From positions 1 through 18,209 of the forward strand of contig CAKPGD010000022.1 in NCBI GenBank assembly GCA_934154515.1: a DNA stretch of 18,209 nucleotides, written 5' to 3'. The notes under the pieces were generated by a model. That model saw only the letters and a program-made list of their open reading frames with translations. It was not told the origin of the DNA and ran no database searches. Positions 13,374 through 18,209 of this stretch are shown one piece after another; the stretch's first letter is position 1; the number at the start of each line of letters is the position of its first letter. This DNA comes from an uncultured Clostridia bacterium (GTDB lineage Bacteria; Bacillota; Clostridia; TANB77; CAG-508). A program made the translations under genes and the position numbers.

Positions 13374-14267
13374 ATGAGAAGAAATAGAAGAATACAAGTA
13401 TTTGATGAGGAAAGTGAAACTAAAAAAATAATTTATATTTCTATAATAACTGTAATACTTGCTATAGTAGCCTTCATTGTAACTTATATAATTTATAGTA
13501 ATGCAATAAACAAAAAAACAACAGGAGATTTGTCTACAAAAATAGTAGAACTTTCAAGCAAAGAAAATACAGAAAGTTCACAAGTAAGTAGCAATATGGG
13601 AAAAACAATAAATGAGGTTAAAAAAGATGAAACAGAAAGAATAGCTATTAATACTTCAAATATGGAAAAGGAAAATCAAAATACTACAACGAAAAACGAA
13701 GAAATAAAAAATGAAGGAAAAAAGAATGAAGGAATAAAGAATGTAGAAACTAAGAATATAGAAACAAAAAACACAGAAAGCAATAATTCGGAAAATATAA
13801 CAAGTTCGGGAATAAAAGATACTAGTAAAGGAAACAATACAACAATAGAAAAAACTCCAGATCCTACTTTCATAAAACCAGTAGAAGGAGAAATAACAAA
13901 AGAATTTGCTAAAGATAATTTAGTATATTCAGATACTTTAAAAGAATGGATAACACATAACGGAATAGATATAAAAGCAGAAAAAACAACAGTAGTAAAA
14001 GCATCAGCAAATGGAACAGTAAAATCTATAAAAAATGACCCAAGATATGGAATTACAGTTGTTATTGAACATGTAAATGGATATGTAACGATTTATTCAA
14101 ATTTGTTAACAGCGGAATTTGTTAAAGAAGGAGAAAAAATAGAACAAGGAAAAACAATAGGCACAGTTGGAAATACAGCAATTTTTGAAATAGCAGATGA
14201 ACCACATATTCATTTTGAATTATTAAAAGATAATGAATATAAAAATCCTAGTGAATATATAAAATAA
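13374..14267 (+). CDS. spoIIQ: SpoIIQ-like M23 (LytM) engulfment protein
   Basis: This 297-residue protein has a short basic N-terminus, one membrane helix (about 19-43), a long Lys/Glu/Asn/Thr-rich linker (about 50-165) and a LytM/M23 domain (about 175-297). In Bacillus SpoIIQ sits in the forespore membrane and binds mother-cell SpoIIIAH across the septum. The metal-site residues are all here: HNGID (H195, D199) and HIH (H278, H280). The B. subtilis protein has lost one of them, whereas clostridial SpoIIQ keeps them, so this one may be an active zinc endopeptidase. The linker carries degenerate KNEG/KNxET repeats (about 113-133). ATG 13374 follows GAGGAGG. Its place after spoIID supports the name over a generic M23 peptidase. 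Confidence 0.85.
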   Translation: MRRNRRIQVFDEESETKKIIYISIITVILAIVAFIVTYIIYSNAINKKTTGDLSTKIVELSSKENTESSQVSSNMGKTINEVKKDETERIAINTSNMEKENQNTTTKNEEIKNEGKKNEGIKNVETKNIETKNTESNNSENITSSGIKDTSKGNNTTIEKTPDPTFIKPVEGEITKEFAKDNLVYSDTLKEWITHNGIDIKAEKTTVVKASANGTVKSIKNDPRYGITVVIEHVNGYVTIYSNLLTAEFVKEGEKIEQGKTIGTVGNTAIFEIADEPHIHFELLKDNEYKNPSEYIK

Positions 14268-14381
14268 AAACATACAAAATAGAATATAATATAAAAATAT
14301 AAAAACTAAAATTAGATATACAAATCTAAATTATGTACAAAAATAAAAAAAGTAGAACAATAATGATAAATTATGTTTAAT

Positions 14382-14430
14382 AAAAAGTTATAAACTAAAG
14401 CAAATAGCTAAAAAGTTTATAACTTTTTAA
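14382..14430 (+). terminator. Terminator after spoIIQ
   Basis: A perfect 15-bp stem, AAAAAGTTATAAACT (14382-14396) with AGTTTATAACTTTTT (14414-14428), has a 17-nt loop. The T-run forms the end of the 3' arm. The 114 bases between the spoIIQ stop and this stem are featureless AT-rich sequence. Confidence 0.75.
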
Positions 14431-14474
14431 ATATGTTACAAAAATATTACAATGATATTATTTTTATATTACAC

Positions 14475-14516
14475 TTGAAAAGTTTTGTTGTTTTGCTATA
14501 TATTTTGTAGTAAAAT
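14475..14516 (+). promoter_or_regulatory. Promoter region of the Tad pilus operon
   Basis: Two overlapping candidates exist: TTGAAA (14475-14480) with TATATT (14499-14504, spacer 18), and TTGTTT (14488-14493) with TAAAAT (14511-14516, spacer 17). Either would start transcription 40-55 bases before the cpaB-like gene. Confidence 0.45.
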
Positions 14517-14562
14517 AGAATAAGAAATATTATTTTGTAAAATTATAAGGAGGAATATAGAT

Positions 14563-15459
14563 ATGGCAATGAATCCAATGCAAAGAAAAGCAAACAATTA
14601 CTTATTAATAGGAGTATTAGTAACATTACTTATAACAGGAAGCATAATAGCAATACTATTTATGCAATTAACAAAGGTAAATAACACAGTAAAAGAAAAA
14701 GAAGCAAAAATGAAAAAAGTATATGTTGTTTTAACTGATCTAAATTCAGGAGATAAAGTAACTTCTACAAGCTTAAAACAAGTATTAGCTTCAGGAGATG
14801 TTATACCAGCTAATGCAGTAGATTTAGGAAGTTTAAGTGAAAACACTGTTGCAAAAATAGATTTAAAAGTAGGAACAATACTTACTTCAGATATGATATC
14901 TGAAAGTAATGATCAAACAACTGATAGTCTTAGAACTCAAGAATATAATATGGTAATATTACCAACAAAATTAGAAAGTGGAGATTATATAGACATACGT
15001 TTAAAAATGCCAGACGGAACAGATTACATAGTTGTATCTAAAAAACAAGTTGATATTCCAATGATAGATGGAGTAAATTCAGCAGATACTATAAGAATAA
15101 AAGTAACAGAAGAAGAAATATTATTAATGAGCAATGCGATAGTAGAAGCATATTGGGCAACAGGTTCACAATTATATGCTACAACATATGTAGAACCAGG
15201 ACTACAAGAAAGTGCAACACCTACATACTTACCAAGTGACAAAGTAATTAACCTTATGAATTCAGATCCTAATATTCTTACAGTTGCAAAAAATGAATTA
15301 TTTACAAGATATAATAGCAATGCAAGTGCTATTAGAGGAAATATAGTATCTAATTTAAATGCTAACGCAGAAAAAGGACAAGACAACGTATCTACAAAGG
15401 TACAAGAGGAAATAAACAAGGCTAAAGAAGAAAGACAAGCATATTTAGAATCACTATAA
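14563..15459 (+). CDS. cpaB: CpaB/RcpC-like Flp pilus assembly protein
   Basis: This 298-residue protein has one N-terminal membrane helix (about 13-35, LLIGVLVTLLITGSIIAILF) followed by an extracytoplasmic SAF-like domain: VYVVLTDLNSGDKVTSTSLKQV...IPANAV and the second strand set KIDLKVGTILTSDMI. A domain with GDYIDIRLKMPDGTDYIVVSKKQV follows, as in CpaB. The C-terminus is a charged helix. In Tad systems CpaB/RcpC is a periplasmic or cell-wall-facing assembly factor. ATG 14563 follows AAGGAGG at 9 bases. It heads a tight cluster with two ParA-like genes and a CpaF-type ATPase, which supports the call. Sequence similarity is to the fold rather than to one close homologue. Confidence 0.8.
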   Translation: MAMNPMQRKANNYLLIGVLVTLLITGSIIAILFMQLTKVNNTVKEKEAKMKKVYVVLTDLNSGDKVTSTSLKQVLASGDVIPANAVDLGSLSENTVAKIDLKVGTILTSDMISESNDQTTDSLRTQEYNMVILPTKLESGDYIDIRLKMPDGTDYIVVSKKQVDIPMIDGVNSADTIRIKVTEEEILLMSNAIVEAYWATGSQLYATTYVEPGLQESATPTYLPSDKVINLMNSDPNILTVAKNELFTRYNSNASAIRGNIVSNLNANAEKGQDNVSTKVQEEINKAKEERQAYLESL

Positions 15460-15479
15460 AATTTTAAGGAGAACATATT

Positions 15480-16169
15480 ATGAAAAAAATAGGATTCATT
15501 GGAGCATATGATAAAACAGATTTTGTACTATATGTTGGTAGAATTTTAGTAGAAATGGGACAAAGAGTTTTAATGATAGATGGAACTATAACACAAAAAG
15601 CAAGATATATAATACCAACAATGGAAGAAGAAAAAAGTTATGTTACAAATTTTGAAGGAGTAGATGTAGCAGTTGGACTAAGAAGTTTAGAAGAAATAGC
15701 TACATGTTTAGGAACACCAGAATTACAATATGATATAGTTTTAATAGATACAGACACAGCAGGTGGAGTAGCAAGTTATAGAGTACAAGAATCAGAAAAA
15801 ATATATTTTACAACATCATTTGATCTATATTCAATAAAAAGAGGAATAGAGTCAGTTGCAGGAATCCCACAAACTGTAAATGCTACAAAAGTTTTGTTTA
15901 CAAGAAATGGATTAAAAGAAGAGGATGAATATTTAAATTATTTATCTAAAGATACAAACATAAGATGGGATAAAGAAATAATTTATTTTCCGTTTGAATT
16001 AGGAGATCAATCAATAATATATAGAAATCAAAGAGTAGCAAAAATAAAAATGGCAAGATTAAGTAATCAATATAAAGAAGGATTATTATATATTGTTAGT
16101 CAAATACTACAAGAAGATAATTATAGTTTATTGAAAAAAACTATAAAAAAAATAGAAAGAGGAGTTTAA
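15480..16169 (+). CDS. Degenerate ParA/MinD-like protein of the Tad locus
   Basis: This 229-residue protein has the strand order of a SIMIBI/ParA ATPase: an N-terminal strand KKIGFIGAYDKTDF in the P-loop position, VLMID after the first helix, and a Walker B-like strand DIVLIDTDTAG. The P-loop lacks the deviant-Walker signature: GAYDKTD stands where KGGxGKTT is expected. ATP use is therefore doubtful or altered. TadZ/CpaE proteins occupy this position in Tad operons and localise the pilus machine, so a TadZ-like role is likely but inferred. ATG 15480 follows AAGGAGA. It starts 20 bases after cpaB and ends one base before the next ATG. Confidence 0.65.
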   Translation: MKKIGFIGAYDKTDFVLYVGRILVEMGQRVLMIDGTITQKARYIIPTMEEEKSYVTNFEGVDVAVGLRSLEEIATCLGTPELQYDIVLIDTDTAGGVASYRVQESEKIYFTTSFDLYSIKRGIESVAGIPQTVNATKVLFTRNGLKEEDEYLNYLSKDTNIRWDKEIIYFPFELGDQSIIYRNQRVAKIKMARLSNQYKEGLLYIVSQILQEDNYSLLKKTIKKIERGV

Positions 16170-16170
16170 A

Positions 16171-17016
16171 ATGGCAATAATTGCATTTTGGAGCGATGAA
16201 AAGAGAGAAACAGGTCAAACATTATCAATGGTTGCACTATCAACATATATGGCCATAGAACATAATTATAAAATATTAAATATTAGTACTAATTTTAAAG
16301 ATTCAACGCTTGAAGATTGTTATTGGAATGAACAAAAAGAAAATTCACTATTAAGAAAAATATCTAATAATCAAGGAACAACAGTTGGACTAGAAGCAGG
16401 AATTGAAGGATTAACAAAAGTAATAAAAAGCAATAGAACAAGTCCTAATATTATATCTAATTATAGTAAAGTAATATTTAATGATAGGCTAGATATATTG
16501 TGTGCATCTAAGACTACAAATTATTCTGAATACAAAGAAATTGCACAAATGTATCCAGAAATATTAAATATAGCAAATAAAAATTATGATTTGATTTTTG
16601 TAGATATTTCCAAAAAAATGGATGAAGAAGATATAAATAACATATTAGAAATTTCAGATGTAATTATAGTAAATATTACGCAAAGATTGCAAATAATAGA
16701 TAAATTCTATAAACTTAGAGAAGAAAATAAATTTTTTAAAAACAACAATGTTTTATTAAATATAGGACGTTATGATAAATTCTCAAAATATAATACAAAA
16801 AATATATCAAGATATTTAAGATTAAAAAGAGAAATTTTTGCAATACCTTACAATACTTTATTCTTTGAAAGCTGTTCAGAGGGAAAAGTTGTAGAATTTT
16901 TCTTAAGATTAAAAAATTCTGAACTAGATGATAGAAATGGAATATTTATAGAAGAGATAGATAGAATGTCAAAAGGATTAATAGTAAAACTACAAGAATT
17001 ACAAATAAAAACCTAA
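16171..17016 (+). CDS. Second degenerate ParA/TadZ-like protein
   Basis: This 281-residue protein also follows the ParA plan. MAIIAFWSDEKRETGQTLS fills the P-loop position: TGQTLS keeps Gly-X-Thr but has Gln in place of the catalytic Lys. KILNIS follows, then a Walker B-like DLIFVDIS and VIIVNITQ. The middle part, RLDILCAS, matches the strand where TadZ/MinD have their switch II neighbour. It overlaps no gene but follows the previous one by a single base, with AGAGGAG inside that gene's end. It is likely a TadZ/CpaE relative and perhaps pairs with its neighbour as a heterodimer; this is inference. Confidence 0.65.
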   Translation: MAIIAFWSDEKRETGQTLSMVALSTYMAIEHNYKILNISTNFKDSTLEDCYWNEQKENSLLRKISNNQGTTVGLEAGIEGLTKVIKSNRTSPNIISNYSKVIFNDRLDILCASKTTNYSEYKEIAQMYPEILNIANKNYDLIFVDISKKMDEEDINNILEISDVIIVNITQRLQIIDKFYKLREENKFFKNNNVLLNIGRYDKFSKYNTKNISRYLRLKREIFAIPYNTLFFESCSEGKVVEFFLRLKNSELDDRNGIFIEEIDRMSKGLIVKLQELQIKT

Positions 17017-17051
17017 TTAAACTTATATAAAAGTTAGAAAGGAGCCTTAAA

Positions 17052-18209
17052 ATGAGTATAATAAACTTCATCATGATAATAGCAATACTTATAATTGCAG
17101 GAGTTTTAATTGCAAAAAAATTAAAGAAAAAACAAGATGAAAAAGTAGAAGAAGAAGTACTTGTAGATGATAAAACATATACTTTAGAAAAAATGACTGC
17201 TTTTATAAAGAAAAGACTAGATGAAATAACAAAAATAAATTTATATGATATAGGGCTTTCAGAAGAAGAATTAAAAAGAAGAAAAAACAAAAAATATGAA
17301 TTGAAAAAAGCCTTAAAAGGCTGTACTTATGGAGATGTTAATGACAAAAAATATGTTAAAGAATTAATATATGATTTACTTGCAAAAGAGTATGGAGTAG
17401 ATGAAATAAATGTATCAAAAGCAATAACTTTTGATGTTCCATCTTTATTAACAGCTCAAGATAAATTCGATATAATATTATATATGTATAAGCAAGAATT
17501 CGGATATGAAGCTTTAACAGAAATAATTAAAAAATATGATTTAGCTAAACTAAAATATGTTTCAGGTGAAGCTAAACCTTCTTATGTAATAACAGAAGAA
17601 GAAATTAATGATATTTTTGAAAAAGAAAAATTCGTACTTTCTTTCCAAGATAAATTAAATGTAGTAGTACAAAGAATTTATCAACATTACAAAGGATATA
17701 GTAGTATAGACGAAATAAGAGATATGAACATAGATGGTATTTCTGGTGGTGTATCAGGACTTCCAGAAAGCTTTTTAAGTCAAGTTGCACAAACAGATGG
17801 AGATTACTTAGGACAAATAATAGATCATAAAGTTCCACGTGCTTGTGATAGTATTTGGATAATGTTCCAAGGTAAATCAATTCGTTTAGCATTTTTATCT
17901 TTTGGAACAGAAGCAGAATTAAAAAGAGTATGCCAAAATATTTACAAATACAATAACCCAGGACAATTATCAGACACAAATGGATATAAGATAAATGAAA
18001 TGAAAGACGGTTCTCGTGTTGTTGTTGTAAGACCAAGTATGTCTGAGACATGGGCGTTCTTCGTAAGAAAATTTGACGTTAAGCGTGCTACACTAGAACA
18101 AATAATTCGTTTCCCAGGAAAAGAAGATGCAATTGACCTTTTAAAATATTTAGTAAAAGGTGCAAGAATTATATCATTAACTGGTGAGCAAGGTAGTCGG
18201 AAAAACAAC
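17052..18209 (+). CDS. cpaF: CpaF/TadA-type secretion ATPase, 5' part, with an apparent frameshift at the window end
   Basis: The frame runs from ATG 17052 (after AAAGGAGCC) to the window end, 386 codons without a stop. A membrane helix (about 3-22) and basic stretch come first, unusual for this cytosolic family. Then follows a CpaF-like N-terminal domain: YGVDEI, IYQHYKGY, SGLPESFLSQ, and the region RVVVVRPSMSETWAFFVRKF before the P-loop. The last bases read TGEQGS-RKNN, but dropping one C (18198) gives TGEQGSGKTT, a perfect Walker A. So the final four codons are probably shifted by a one-base insertion. The enzyme would power pilin assembly of the Tad pilus. Walker B and the His boxes lie outside the window. 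Confidence 0.8.
   Translation, partial: MSIINFIMIIAILIIAGVLIAKKLKKKQDEKVEEEVLVDDKTYTLEKMTAFIKKRLDEITKINLYDIGLSEEELKRRKNKKYELKKALKGCTYGDVNDKKYVKELIYDLLAKEYGVDEINVSKAITFDVPSLLTAQDKFDIILYMYKQEFGYEALTEIIKKYDLAKLKYVSGEAKPSYVITEEEINDIFEKEKFVLSFQDKLNVVVQRIYQHYKGYSSIDEIRDMNIDGISGGVSGLPESFLSQVAQTDGDYLGQIIDHKVPRACDSIWIMFQGKSIRLAFLSFGTEAELKRVCQNIYKYNNPGQLSDTNGYKINEMKDGSRVVVVRPSMSETWAFFVRKFDVKRATLEQIIRFPGKEDAIDLLKYLVKGARIISLTGEQGSRKNN

Noticed and set aside
14308..14331. Small TTAGAT/ATCTAA hairpin after spoIIQ
   Set aside because: Short, pure AT-rich pairing expected by chance in this composition; the real terminator is the 15-bp stem at 14382-14428.
17605..18051. 148-codon frame antisense to the CpaF-like gene
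   Set aside because: Leucine/tyrosine-rich composition typical of the complement of an AT-rich gene; the sense frame carries the recognisable protein.
1..18209. Insertion sequences, CRISPR arrays, tRNA or rRNA genes
   Set aside because: No transposase frames, evenly spaced repeats, terminal inverted repeats, or tRNA/rRNA core sequences were seen on either strand.

Overview
This is about 18.2 kb of very AT-rich DNA with strong A/T-ending codon bias (AGA, ATA, GAA and TTA dominate). The gene content points to an endospore-forming member of the Bacillota, most likely class Clostridia: rpsO-pnp, a T-box-controlled valS, the spoIIA operon, spoIID next to spoIIQ, and a Tad/Flp pilus locus. I cannot name the species.

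Layout. (1) 1-2539: the 3' end of rpsO, a terminator, a structured leader, then pnp. (2) 2637-3983: a stand-alone membrane glycosyltransferase with its own consensus promoter and terminator. (3) 4054-4567: an unrecognised cysteine-rich 125-residue protein with the best sigma-A promoter in the window, also monocistronic. (4) 4580-6766: a two-gene operon of a P-loop protein with an Asp23/Gls24-like C-terminus and a cytidylate kinase fused to a PlsC-type acyltransferase. (5) 6861-9887: a valine T-box riboswitch and valS, closed by a terminator near 10000. (6) 10056-11756: two Spo0A boxes, a promoter with a dyad, then spoIIAA-spoIIAB-sigF, followed by spoIID. (7) 12818-13373: a gene-free gap in the usual sense that holds a complete minus-strand transcription unit (promoter, leader hairpin, 17-codon ORF with strong ribosome binding site, GC-richer structured segment, terminator) and a sigma-F-like promoter facing spoIIQ. 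(8) 13374-14430: spoIIQ and its terminator. (9) 14475-18209: the start of a Tad pilus operon (cpaB-like, two degenerate ParA/TadZ-like proteins, and the N-terminal part of a CpaF/TadA ATPase cut by the window end).

How the genes work together. Spo0A~P probably turns on spoIIAA-AB-sigF. SpoIIAA/SpoIIAB then control sigma-F in the forespore, and a sigma-F-type promoter stands before spoIIQ. SpoIID (mother-cell peptidoglycan lytic enzyme) and SpoIIQ (forespore membrane M23 protein) act during engulfment. The fused Cmk-PlsC links CTP supply and phosphatidic acid synthesis, two inputs to CDP-diacylglycerol. The Tad genes would build a surface pilus.

The item I consider most likely to be undescribed is the minus-strand transcription unit at about 12820-13242 between spoIID and spoIIQ. 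All family assignments come from reading motifs by eye; no database search was run.
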